Position numbers and translations under genes: made by a program. 64,000 bases of DNA from Pterobdella sp. o SKG-2022 (taxonomy: Eukaryota > Annelida > Clitellata > Hirudinida > Piscicolidae): positions 3,889,079-3,953,078 of the forward strand of contig OZ038323.1 of assembly GCA_964035795.1 (NCBI GenBank), read 5' to 3'. The notes under the pieces are model-generated. The model was not told where the DNA came from, searched no databases, and was given only the letters and a program-made list of their open reading frames with translations. Positions 48,738 to 61,239 of the stretch are shown one piece after another. Within the stretch, counting starts at the first letter, position 1; each line of letters begins with the position of its first letter.

Positions 48738-51700
48738 TCAAGTGGTATAGCCTCCTTGATTGGCCCTCAAGTCACAGATGACAAATTTATCGTTTCCGTC
48801 TCCAACATAAAAGTCCTATAAACCAATTCTAAAAGTCCAAATTTTTGTTTTAAAGTTTTTTAGTGTAAATCAAAATATCTCAAAATTCTTCATCATTAGA
48901 ATATTTTAAATCTCTTACTTGCCATCAGAGACCACTGGTCGATCAATCATTTGATCCCTACCACACCATTTGATCATCTTGCGGTCTTGCAGCTCTATGT
49001 TGAAGTTTGAAAACTCAACGTAGTCGCTCATCTCTGAGTGCTGGCACCTAGTTTTTTAATATATTTCATGCAAGTTTCAAAAAATTCAAAACCTAATGGA
49101 CGGTGAATCAATGATTATTTTACAGCTAAGTGCTTTGATGCTCTGGCTATAGTGCTTTGCAATATTAATGGAATTTCATAACATAAGTGTTTTAGTCTTA
49201 TATTTTACAGTTTGCACCCCATTGAATTCATTAAATGTAAATTTCCTTTTATTTATAAAAAAGACCTTTTATTTTTTTTCACAAAAACAAAGAAAATAAT
49301 TACAAATATTTTTATAACTAACTCATTTTCAATGCTTTTGACTTCGAAAGTGTTGAACTTGATTTGAACAAATTCATTGTCATCGCCATAGAAGAGATAA
49401 TGACATACCGTAGACCTAGGGTAAAAGCCAGGGTAGTTCGGAGAAGATATTGTGCCGTTTTTTGAAAGAGAGCTTTTGTAAACAAAACAACAATCTAAAG
49501 AAATTTTAGATCGAATTTAATTTTAATTCTTGGTTTTATTCTATAAAATCTTAATACATCCAAATTTATGCTCAATTTGTTATATTCAATAGGTGTGTGT
49601 TCAAATATGAAAATTTATTCATAGAGGAAAAAATTGGAAATTTTATCATTGATATTTGAAAGTGATTAATATTCTTGCAAATGCGTTTGAATGTAGTTTG
49701 ATGGCAAGATAAAGGTCTTTGAAAATAGATGGATGTCAAATGAATGCAAAAATTATTCTAACAAATGACACTAAAGTTGAAATATTGCAAACAATAAATT
49801 ACAAAAACCAATTAACCAAGATCTGGCCTTTGTTCTCCTTCCTTTATTCCAAAATCTTTGAAAAATATTTTTCTCTTAGTTTAGAGGCATTGAACTTAAA
49901 GATTATACGTATTATACCCGTGAAGATTATTTTCAATATAACCTGATTGTTTTGAATTGTTCATTGTGAATTATGACCAAAAAACCACTTCATGCAATTC
50001 TTTTCTATTCAAAAACACACCATTCACAATATTTTTTCAATTTTCACTGCCATACCATAAATTAAACTTAACACAAGTCTAACTCACCAGTGACAAAGGC
50101 ATAGGTGGCCCTAAAGCCTCTGGAAAAGCCCGTGTGTTGACGCTCAAACACGTCATTCTCGCCACCCCTTCCAACCGCCACAAATATCACTTCGAGTCTA
50201 TTATGTTGCACGTATTGTGTTTTAGAAAAAAGATAGAAACTCCTACAGCTGATGCCTCTATGATTATGCTTTGGTGTGTTCTAATCTACTGCACGAGTAT
50301 TCTATTATCGCTAAGACTTAGAATAATATAAAGAACTTAAAATATTAATAAAAAATAAAAGCAGATAATTGTATTTTGTGGTGTACGGAAAATTAAACTA
50401 AGATGTAAAACCTATTAAAATAAAATGAAAAAACGACTAATTCTTGAGTTGGGCGCCAATTTGAGTAATTAAGATGAAATAAAAATAGCAAGCAACCTCG
50501 AGTCATGGCTCATACTCTTCGGGGGCTTCATTTTGCCGCAGAACTTTGCGATGGTTCTATTACTAGTGTTATTAAATATTGAATTCAAAGAAACAGTATC
50601 CATATCTTCACATCTGCAATACATTCAGGAGATTTGTGCAATAAAAATCATTTATGGATGAAATTCAAAAGGAGTACAAAGGCTTTATTACATAAATGAC
50701 TTCGACATCCAAAATAATTGCCATCGTTTTGAAAATTTCGAAAAAATTCATTGTTAAGAAAATAAAAGCCAAGTTTTAAAATTTTAAATTATAGAATTTG
50801 AAAGCCCTAATTTAAATTTTTCTGTTTTAAAAACGAAAAATTATAGGAAATGTTTGGAAAAGTTAATTAATACTTCACAATAAACACTGAAAAATATTTT
50901 ATATCTCTTCAATAACTTTTTTTGAAAACTTGAAATTTTTCGATTTTTATAATAGAATATATCAGCATTATAACGGCATGGTTCTGAATTCAAGTTGGTT
51001 TATGGTTGGAAAATACTTTTAAGAAAATAAAAGAGTTGAAAATTTATAAGGTTTAAACAATTTCAAATAAACACTTTTAAAAATTAAATTCCTTTCATCC
51101 TCTTCAATCGTTAATTATCATTAGCACTGTTGATCGTCTAGTAGAATCTTGATATTTTTAAAACATTTACAAGAATTTTCACTTTTTACAAGCTTTTGAG
51201 GATTTTAAAATGTATTGCAAAAAGATCAACAAAAATCTACAAGAAACAAACCCGAAATTTTCATCAAAGACGTAATCACTCTTCTCAATGGGGATTCTCA
51301 AGTCTAGGTCATCAAACGTTAAGACCACCCTCTCTTTCTTCTCGCCTTGTATCAAGTACCTACAAACAACGTTGTCTTTATAAGCGTTGGGGTAGCCTTC
51401 CGAGGTAAATTGACCGGTTTTACTCGATGCACTAGTGATTAAATAGTCGCAACCAGGAGATACAACTTGAGGTATGGCTGGTACGTAAAATTTTTGGTGA
51501 GTGTGGTCATTGAAGTAATTGTTTATGCTGTTTTGAGCTGAGATCTTTGAGGCGCCTGTAACGAAGTTTAGACCTCGACCCTCTGGAAAGAGTTTGATTA
51601 AGTCCAAAAGGTTTCAATTATACTGATTTTAAAGCGTTTGATGTGGTTTGTTATTGATGAAAGGGATAAAACGACGTGTTGTCATGAATTAAAATGGAAG

Positions 51701-54700
51701 GAGTTAATCATTTCAATTTTGTCTTGATATATTTTACACTTCATGAGTGCAGGCTACATAAATTATGTAATTTCGAATTATACAGAATTATATTTGCTAT
51801 GCTGACAGAAAATCAATAAGTTTATATGTCCTTTTACAAATTGAAAAAAAATATATTTAACGTTGAAATTGATTTAAATTTATTCAAACCTCGTGCAAGA
51901 ACAAGAAAAAAGAAAAATTTCAAGAATTGAATTGAGCAATACATTATCAAGTAGCTGGTTGAACGGAGCAAAAACACCAGGCTTTTGTACTCAGAGATAC
52001 AACGATGGAAACAATACCAACATTTAACCGATATTCTTAAATGTATACATCTTTTAACTTTTAAATGAAAAATTTTCAAAGGAATCTCATACAAACATAT
52101 AGGTAAAGAGCTCTAGTACAGATCACTATACAAAACTCCTTCATACAGAACATGCTATATAGAAAAGCTATAATCAAGAACATATTATAGAAAACCCAAT
52201 ATTTCAGTCTCAACATACAGAATCCAGTATGAATTGGTAGACTCAATATAAGCTTATCAACACACTCTGCTTATATAATCCATTATAAAAACCACTTGAT
52301 GCACTCCTTATACACGATCATATGACGCAAGCCTGTATTGAAAAAGACAAGAGCGTGATGCTGTTTTGACTATCAACCATGAATTCTCAATTTTCGGGAA
52401 ATGCATTTGAAACTTAGTGCCACAGTGATTAGTTTTTTACTGATGTTTTTTTGGTGTCTGTGTTTTCTCCACTAGATTACTTAAGTGCGTATCATAAGCC
52501 TCCGGGTAAAGGGTTTCATAAATTAATTTTTTTATGCATTATTGTTTTTCCAGGTATGTGCTCACTAGCAAAAATAAAAACACGTAATAAACAAACGATT
52601 ATGAAAGGATGAAAGTTTTTAAATGTTAAATTTTTCAGGAACGGGCGTGATGTTTTGGGCGTTTTAGAACGTATGAAGAGTAAAGACACAAAATTTTCGA
52701 ACATTATCGTTATCATTATTCTCAACGGCTGATAATGTCTATACGCATTTTATGGAATATAACTTTGGTTGGATGACATTTAAATCAGCACGAAACATGC
52801 ATTAAAGGAAACAGACTGGGATCTTGAAAGATTTGTGTAACATATGGTATAATTACCCGATCAATTATATCCGTGACCAGATCTTGCTGCTTTTTCCATA
52901 TTTTTCTTCATTTTTTTGGTGCTAATGCGTTTCACTCCACTGGCTGAGTAGCCAATCTCCATTGCGTATTTCATGTGGCTAGCCTCCATGACGTAATTTC
53001 TTTTATTAATCTTGTTTTCCAAAAATCTTGATTAAAAAATTTTTTATTGCTGCAAGAAAATTAGTCTAGTGCGTTTTCGTTGTAGTTTTATTTGATTATT
53101 GAAAGTATAATTTTATTATGATGCAAAATCAATTTAGCGCCACAATTCAAGCGTTATGGCATAAACAAGTAAAACTTTTGAAAATAATTTTGCACTTTTA
53201 CGCATATGTTTTGTGCATATGTTTTATGCATATGTTTTATGCATATTTTTTATGTAGATGTTTTATGTATATGTTAGGACGGCAGGTAGATACATTATAG
53301 CATGGCAAGGATGTTAAAAAAGATTTTCAAATAGATCATAAATGAAGCTACATTACAAGCTTCAATCTAAATACATATACGAGCCATTAAACTTATATAC
53401 ATCAACAAACACCCCAAAAACTAATTAACTACTAACAGTGATATAATTTAAGTCTTAATTTATTAAATAAACAATACCGATAAAACTTCGAAAACATTTG
53501 AAAAAATAAAAAGACGTGCAGATTGCAGCTGTCTTAGGGGCGATCAATATTGACCTTCCACGAATGGCTCAATACAAGTTATTTAGGATAGAAATATTTA
53601 CATACTTCAAGTTTTCTTTAAGAAGGAATGAAAAATTATTTATTAAATTGGATGATTTTGGGATGTTTTTTGTTTTTATTTTGATTTTTTATAGCTTTGG
53701 GTTTGTTTGAAGAATATGAAGCATAATCCTATCTAAGCTCTTTTCAGTGAAGTTTTTAGAAAAATATATAATTAATTAGAACTATGAATATAAATTTTGT
53801 GCAAGTATTATGATTAAATACATAAAAATCCAATTTCTATAATGGAAATAATACGACATTGTTATGAATTAATCACAGAAATTAATCAACATTAGAAATA
53901 TTTAATGCAAAGTAGTGACATTGATAAAAAAATCATTATGAACAACAGTAAAAAGTTTTATCCTAAATTCAAGTGTATCAATTTCTAAACTTCAAAAGCT
54001 AAATTAACGCCAATATTTAAACATTGAAATTCAAATAATAAAAATTTTCTAAAATTTTTTATGTACTTTTAAGTACAAAAACTGATTTTTTTGAACTTGG
54101 GTTGGTTTCCAAATACATTCATTCCTTTGAAGAGCAGTGACATCCCCAAGTACAGCTTCATCATAAATGAAATAAATCAATTCAAAACTACCTAATTTTG
54201 AAGTTTAAAAAATAAGAAATGAAAAATTTATGACTATGAAAATGAGAAACCGAAAAACTACTTAAGGAAAACTAACATAGTCTTAATTGGGATTTTTCAG
54301 TTGGTAAATTAAATTGCGAGAAACTTTGAAAAAAATTGCACAAAGCTTAGTGCATTAATCACCCAATTTCAGTTTTATTTAAAAGTTTGTAAGTTTTTTA
54401 ATGCTTCAAATCAAAATAAAAAAAACGACACGACTACCGACAATTTTTTAAGTCTTCTTTGTCATTTATTTTCTATAACATCCGAAATAGAAATCAAGTG
54501 AAAACCTTTCTTAACTTAGTTTTTTTGAACTTTTTTTTTATTTTTTGCGAAAAAGCTGGTATAAAAACAGAAATAATTTTTCAAGACGAAAAATTTTTGA
54601 GAAATTGACAAACTACATGATCACTCTACAAAAAAAATTGGAAATAAAAAGGAAGAATTCAGTTTGCCATTAGAATATTTTTTGTTTTTTATAAAATTGC

Positions 54701-57700
54701 ACAAAAGAAATTTGCAGAAAATAAATTTTTTTTTCATGTAGACTTATTCCATGCTAGAATTCATACAAACTGATTTTTTTGGACCCATTTCTTACAATTA
54801 CCTCTTGATAACCGTAACATTCATAATCGCAAGTTTTTTTTATTAACAATTAGTGTCCAACGACAACATTAGCACAAATGTGACTAAATATCCATTCTTT
54901 ATGTATGCTTCTAACATGCCGAATATGATTATGTTGGCAAAAATTCAATAAAGGAGGCGATTATAGAAGCGTAAACTTAGAGTTTTTTCAGCAAAAAGCT
55001 TTTGCTATATTTTAAATAACTATCTATTTTAAAAACTACGTTAGCTTGATGATGAAAGAACCTTCACTTAATCAGTGGCAACATTTATGATGTTTAGTTT
55101 GGTTTAGCTTTTCTTCTTGCATCCTTGGGAGCATAGGGCTGCAACAATACTCCTCCAACGTACTCGGTTCTGGCTGGTCCTCTTCAGCTCGGCCCACGTC
55201 ATTCCGGTAGCCTTCACTTCTGCCTCGATGCTTCTCCGCCAGGTCTGCTTAGACTGGCCAACTTTTCTCTTTCCTTGAGGGTTCCAGTCCAGGGCCTGTT
55301 TAGTGATGTTGGATGCAGGTTTGCGTAGTGTATGACCTATCCATCCCCATTTCCGCATCTTTATTTCCGTCTCCAGTGTGAATTGTTTTGTCTTGTTGCA
55401 AAGTTCTTTGTTGGAGACAATTTATGGCCATCCGATGTTCAGAATGTTTCTTAGGCATCGGTTCGTGAAAGTCTGCAGCTTTTGGTGATGGTATTTGTCA
55501 CTCGCCACGTCTCTGAGCAATGAAGTAAAACTGATTTCACATTAGTGTTTAAAATCCTGATCTTATTGCAGACTGAGAGTGCTTTCGATCTCCAGATTTG
55601 TCGAAGGGTGTTGAAAACGTGTCTAGCTTTGTTGATGCGGCTTTTGATGTCTTCGTCTGTTCCCCCATCTTTGCTGACAACACTGCCCGAGTAGACAAAC
55701 TTGTCAACCTCCTCAATTTCCTCGTGATGTAGTTTCATTGGATCTTGGTTTTCTTGTTGACTCTCATGATCTTTGTTTTCCCAGTATTAATTTGAAGTTC
55801 TGTTTTTTCAGCTTCTTCTGCCACACGACATAGTTTCTTTTGCACATCTTGCTGCTTGTGGGAAAGAAGGCTTATGTCATCTACAAAGTCTAGGTCTTCC
55901 AGTTGTTTGTTGAAGGTTCACTGAATGCCTGTTTTCTGATTTGCTGTGGACTGCCTCGTGACCCAATCAACCACCATCAGGAAAATGATCGGTGAGAGTA
56001 AACAACCCTGACGGATGCCGGTTTGTACGCTGAAAGGTTTCGTTAGTTTTCCTTCGGGGATCACTTGACAGGTAGCGTCTTCGAACATTTGCTGGATAAT
56101 GTTTATAAACTTTGGTGGAAAACCGTAATGGTGTATCAGTCTCCAGATGACATTTCGGTCAACACTGTCAAGCTTTTTGAAAGTCGACGAAGACTGCGTA
56201 CAGGTGGGTCTGTCACTCGAAGGACTGCTCGATGATGATGCGCATGGTTGCAATGTGATCCGTGCATGAGCGGTCTTGTCGGAAGCCTGCTTGTTCATCT
56301 TGAAGTGTTTTGTCCGAAGCGCTTTTCAGTCTCTCAAGGATGATTCTTCTCAATATTTTGTCGGGAATAGACAACAGGAATTTATGCTGTACTAGATGGC
56401 TTAAGTCCACCTTCTACAGTACATAGCTTTCCATGGAATGCTATGTACTGTGGATAAAAATTTTAGTGTTTTTTTTTTCATTTAAACTTTTGAAACAAAA
56501 TCATTGACAAAAAAAAACAAAAGCATATGAGCTTGATACTTTCCCAATAATTAATAAGGATCCGGAGATGCACGTTTCAAACAGCATCTGGCCCCTACAA
56601 AATGCACGAAAAATTCTTACACACTCTACACTGTTGCAGTGAAAAAATTAAACAAAACATCAACAGAGGTTATAATTGAAAATGCTGTTACAGATTAAAA
56701 AAAGTTTTGTCCATTATTCCTCGGTGCTTAACTTTGTGGAAGCTAAATTACTATCATAGAGCACTTGGCAGAATCAGCAAAATTTCCTTCTAAATTACAT
56801 TAGAAATTCATGGTTTGAAGCTTTTTCGAAAATTTCATACAACTTATCTCTAATGAGATTTCCATCAAACTGAACTGTAATTTATGGGAGTCTTCAAACA
56901 GAAAAATTTATGAGACTTTCAAAAGAGCTGTTGTGTATGAAAGAGGGAAAAAGTTTTGTTTGGTTCGTTAGTCGACGCATCTATTAACTCCAAAGGTAGG
57001 AAAAAAAGGTTTTTTAGAAGAAAACCTAAAAATTAGTTTCAAAAGTTGAAATGGATTTATAATGGGTTTATACGTGGATGAATTCGAGATTTGGAAGTGG
57101 TCCCAAAATGCAGAATTAAAATAATACATTTCGTGAATAATACATTTCCACCAAAGACGACAAGAAGAATTATTGAAAAAAATATTGATATATTTTTAAA
57201 AAAGTATTTACGTACATTATAAAGTATTCAAAATTTACGAAAAGCTTTGCACCAATATGAAACTTAGTTTTTGTACAATTTTTTATAAAATCTATTTATA
57301 GTTTTTTGACTGGTCCTCATGCCATTTTAATCTTTAAGAGTTTTATTTATAGTGATCTAATTTTTTTGAAAAAGTTTTGAAGTTTATCACATTTTTTATT
57401 CGAGACTTTCCGCTCTCTGAGGACTGAAAAAATATTAGACGATATTTTTCTAAAATTTGTAAAAAAGCAATTTTATAAAATTTCAGTTTGACTACTATAA
57501 TTTCGATTTATAGTTAATTCTTTTTTCAAGATTTATTAAAATAATTAAATTTTTGCTTAAAATTGCATAAATTACAGGAAATTTTACATTCAGTTTAATA
57601 ATTCATCTTCTGTGAAACTGATCACTTCTTCATGTAAAATTCACAGAAACAACTGTGCATTATCAATCATTGAAATTTATTATCTAGCAATACTAAAATT

Positions 57701-58391
57701 ATTATGACTAATGAATTTTTTCTCATGAAGAATAAAATTTTAAATCATTATTTAATACATTCCAATGAATCAAAACTTTCTTCAATATATAATTAATCAC
57801 ATATAACAGTTTTAAACCAATTCTTTCAGTTTAATTAATTTTTCTTTCTTAAATTTTTGAAAAAAATTTTCCAAATCAAGAAAATTATCTTTTTTTGAAT
57901 ATTACAAAACTCTAAAAAAAAATTGAGCCCGCTTTAAAACCCAGATCATAAAATCAGCCAAAGAGCTATTAAAATCATTTTAAGTCGTTGACTCTCAAAA
58001 CCCATCGCCGTGAAAATCTCACCAACAAACATTGTGCGACCATTAAATTTAATGATTGATTAAATAGTAGGAGTCTACCTTTAAGCCGAATATTCTGTGT
58101 GGAGGCGATCTTGAATGTGGCGTTGTGAGGAAAGTGAAAATAGGGTAGGTTAATCAAGGGGTATGTAGAATAGAAGGTTCCTGCGAGAGAAAAAAACCTG
58201 AAAGTGGCAGAAAATCCTTGATGGTTGTTTCGACTGTCGCTCACAAATATCACCGCCATTTTGTTTTTTGTTGATGTTATTTCTTGTTTGGTTTCTTGAG
58301 TCACACATGATAGTAGGGCACTTGTGGAGTCTACTCCGTCCTTCACCAGGATCCGGTCGGGAGCCTCTTGACACCTTGGCAGTGTTGGAGT
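48738..58391 (-). CDS. Multi-CUB-domain extracellular protein, 5' partial (seven exons seen)
   Basis: Exons, in transcript order: 58079-58391, 51252-51582, 50497-50613, 50088-50197, 49323-49494, 48919-49047 and a doubtful last one at about 48738-48800. CUB domains are extracellular beta-sandwiches used in receptor accessory and developmental proteins. The first exon is a CUB second half (RCQEAPDRILVKDGVDS, then FVSDSRNNHQGFSATFRFF). The next three exons make a full CUB: CDYLITSASSKTGQFTSEGY, KFCGKMKPPKSMSHDS, FSRGFRATYAFVT. A second full CUB follows: NGTISSPNYPGFYPRSTVCH, SEMSDYVEFSNFNIELQDRK, MIKWCGRDQM, RPVVSDG. The arrangement recalls the SOL-1/neuropilin-tolloid-like receptor-accessory CUB proteins. 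All internal phases fit, including the 58.1-to-51.6 kb join. The final exon does not close in phase with its donor, so the C-terminus is unsure. Signal peptide and upstream exons were not found. The 6.5-kb intron holds a LINE. Confidence 0.8.
51583..55094. other. CUB gene large intron, 3' part
   Basis: No accepted exon. Contains a 42-codon frame at about 52865-52993 (minus) and a short tandem repeat at 53199-53275, both noted separately. Confidence 0.45.
53199..53275. repeat. Short tandem repeat, unit about GTTTTATGCATAT
   Basis: Five to six imperfect 12-13 bp units, each built on GCATATGTTTTAT (later copies GTAGATGTTTTAT and GTATATG). Confidence 0.75.
55095..56410 (-). mobile_element. Broken RTE-like LINE in the CUB gene intron
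   Basis: Minus-strand ORF2 pieces from N to C: 56213-56410 (RRIILERLKSASDKTLQDEQ, AGFRQDRSC), 55918-56298 (DRNVIWRLIHHYGFPPK, SVQTGIRQGCLLSPIIFLM), then LDFVDDISLLSH at about 55890 (catalytic motif FVDD in place of FADD), 55451-55738 (KFVYSGSVVSKDGGTDEDI, KSRINKARHVFNTLRQIW) and 55104-55358 (WGWIGHTLRKPASNITKQAL, DWNPQGKRKVGQSKQTWRR). This order and the C-terminal block are typical of the RTE-type endonuclease-reverse transcriptases common in invertebrates. Frames shift at least three times and the 5' half, including the endonuclease, is missing. Confidence 0.85.
56416..56451. repeat. 36-bp near-perfect palindrome
   Basis: ACAGTACATAGC, then TTTCCATGGAAT, then GCTATGTACTGT: the two 12-bp arms are perfect complements and the centre is itself nearly palindromic. 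It lies at the 5' truncation edge of the RTE-like LINE. Confidence 0.85.
56452..58078. other. CUB gene large intron, 5' part
   Basis: AT-rich, no exon recognised. Confidence 0.5.
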
Positions 58392-59284
58392 CTATTCAAT
58401 TAAAAAATTCATGAGAAACTTTAATCTATATGGTGAAATTGAGTATTTAATTTATTGTATAATTTTTTTTGACAGTATAACGCATTTCGTAGATAGTATA
58501 ACCCACAAATAACTCAAATAAATTACTCGATATTTCATCCTGATTCAGAATAAGTCAATAAACTACTTAATGATACAAACTTAATATCAGAATGATCCAA
58601 AACACTACTGGAAACCAAACTCAAACATATTTTATTCGAACAAAGAAGATTTAAAGTAGAGAAAAAGTTAAAATTCAAATACATGAAGGCATATGCAAAT
58701 TTTTTGGACTTTTGTTTGTAAGTATGGAAATTAAAAACTATCATTAAAACTAAAAATAGAGAAATTTAAAACAGTGGGTTTAATGGTGGACAGACTAAGA
58801 TGAACTGAGCTTTTAGAATAACTGTGTTTGAATGTTGGAAAAAATTTTATCAAATTAGTTTTGTTTGAGAAAAATAGCGGATAAAAAGATAAAAAACATT
58901 TGAAGACACATTTTAGAATATCATCGTTCACCTTTAGCTTAAAAGGTTTTTAAAGTTGTATTGAATAAAATATCAAATAGAAAATAGTCTTAAAACAGCA
59001 TTGCACATTAAAAGCAATTTAAATTCTTTTCTGAAGCCCTCGGTGTGTCGAAATATTTTGTAGAGATTGCCGAGTTTAAATTTATTTAAGAAAAAAGCCA
59101 CCAAAGGTCTTGAGCGTTAGAGTAGCTTCTTCGATGGTAGGTGAGTATACAATAAAGTAGATATAGAATTTAAAGTAATGTGTTTTATCCAGCAATCTTT
59201 TACGTCAATTTATAAAAGAATTTTACTCCATTCATTGAGTAGTTAGTTTTCTATATGTTTAGTCTTAGCATGAAACATTAGCTT
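58392..59284. other. Intron or upstream sequence of the CUB gene
   Basis: The first exon found starts with an acceptor at 58392, so a further intron must lie here. No upstream CUB half was recognised. Confidence 0.4.
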
Positions 59285-59345
59285 ACGTTTTTATGATAAG
59301 GCTGAACTTATCGAAAATTATAGCTGTTTTTTGGTAAATAAATGT
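59285..59345. repeat. Foldback-related repeat fragment
   Basis: TTTATGATAAGGCTGAACTT, ATCGAAAATTATAGCT and TAAATAAATGTA match the loop and right arm of the 61.1 kb foldback element in the same order. Confidence 0.65.
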
Positions 59346-61002
59346 ACTAAAAGCCTTTCGATGTAAAAAATTGTTGAATGTATTTTATGAAAAACACTGT
59401 ACAGTTTTCAAGTAACCTCTAATATTGTTTCAAGAATATAAATATTCTTTCTTTGTTTTATGTATGCCCTAAGTATTGAATTTCACTATTTTTGTACGAC
59501 TTCAGTCAATCAAGTTTCAAATCATTTTTGTTTAATATACCTTGAAAAACAATGAACAAAAAGTTGTAATGAAAACATAATCGCAAACTTTTGTTTCACA
59601 GAAGTTTTTTCAAGAATGAATAAACAAGAAACAGGATAGTTAAATGTAATAATTATTGATCATTAACAATTAATCGTAAAAACACTAAAATAAACTTTGA
59701 TGAAAATCTCATTGGCTTAAATTTCAAGCAATCAAAGGAATATTTTTGCAATCAAAGTAAACTTGTAATACTCTTTATTCTAAAGACTGGACAGAAATTT
59801 TCTATGTAATACAAATTATTGAGAAATGTTTTATTTTTGAATATTTTAACACCAAAAATTCTTTTGCTAGATGGAATTCTAAAATTGACAGAGTAAAACT
59901 TTATATCAGTAGAAGATTTGTACTTTTAAATCCACTAGCCATAACCTTCGTATATTGTTTGCTTAGAATTTCGCCTGATTACTACTCGCATCAAAACGGC
60001 ACGAACACAAACGTTATCGAATAAAATAAATTAATTACAATAATTTTTTAACTTATATAAAATTGAAAAAACAATGAATACATCTCATCCACAAAAACAA
60101 AAATAATAACCGCAATAAAAGTTAACCATAAAAAATAATAAAAACAATAAGGCTAAGAAGTATAGAAATAAAAAAAATAACGATATTAACAAGCTTAATA
60201 CCGACATATATGTCTGTGAAATTACTTAACACTTCAAACCAGAATGTTCTTCCCAGAAGATAATTATATCAAAACGTTCGTTCAGAAGTGGCTCATTATA
60301 TGCGCATTGCATTAAATACGTTTATATTTCTATGTACTCACGCTCTCTGTAATAAAAAAGAGATAGTTTTCATTTATTTATCAAAGTTCATTGAGAATAA
60401 CATCCAAAAGAAAAAATCAAAAAGAAAAAAAATCATGAAATGTTTATTCAGATCGTCCACATTCCTCACTCTTTTTTCATCGTGCACGGCTCCCCCTTAT
60501 TCCTGGTCTAACGCACAGTCACTGAATGAAAAACTTCAAAAAAAAGCAAGAATTATTAATGAAATTTTTACCAAAACAATCAATATTGAGGGTTTATATA
60601 GCAGGACAAAAAAAGAATTTTTAGATAAACTGCGCTGACTCAGATATTGTCAACAAAGAAAAAAAGAAGAAACAACTGGCAAACAGCATTCTTCATAAAC
60701 TTTTTTCCAACGCACACCATTGAAATTTCAAATTTGCAGTTGAGAACAAACAAATCTCACTACACAGCACATTGGACAGATTTGCAGTACTGGCAGACTG
60801 CTTCAATGGTGCTCACTCTAAAGTGGTGAATTTGCACGAATCTTAAAAACTTTATAAAAGGTATATATAATAACCATTATTCAAGAAAATTGAAATTGAA
60901 AAAAAAGCTTGTTGAATGAATTTTTAAAAATGATTAACCCAACTGCTACTAAAACCCTCTTCAAACATCTTGCTAAGCTTCTTGGCAATGAAAACTAAAC
61001 GA
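59346..61002. other. Non-coding stretch
   Basis: Reading frames at 60288-60638 and 60647-60829 are Lys-rich and were not accepted. No known element. Confidence 0.4.
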
Positions 61003-61003
61003 C

Positions 61004-61239
61004 AAAAACGTCTTCAATTAAACTTTAAAAACATCAATTGAGGATTCATACATTTATTCGAGAGAAAAACTATAATTTTAGATAAGTATAGCATGTTTTA
61101 TGATAAGGCTATAATTATCGAAAATTATAGCTTTTTTTTTAAATAAATGTTTGAATCTTCAATTGATGTTTTTAAAGCTTTATTGCTATACAAAACATAG
61201 ATAAGATGTCTCTGAAAATTTGAAAAAACGTCTTCAATT
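61004..61239. repeat. Foldback (MITE-like) element with flanking direct repeats
   Basis: Inverted arms at 61027-61085 and 61115-61173 (AAAAACATCAATTGAGGATT against its complement) are about 85-90% complementary around a 29-nt loop. The identical 16-mer AAAAACGTCTTCAATT lies outside at 61004-61019 and 61224-61239, in direct orientation. Fragments of the arms recur at 19.9, 20.5 and 59.3 kb. Confidence 0.8.

Noticed and set aside
52865..52993. 42-codon minus-strand frame containing MKYAMEIGYSASGVKRI, faintly like a UBA helix
   Set aside because: Poor acceptor, no clear donor and no neighbouring exon; too short to call.
60288..60829. Two plus-strand Lys-rich frames, and a third-frame segment near 60640-60725 reading IVNKEKKKKQLANSILHKLF
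   Set aside because: Slightly protein-like, but no splice sites, homology or start could be supported.
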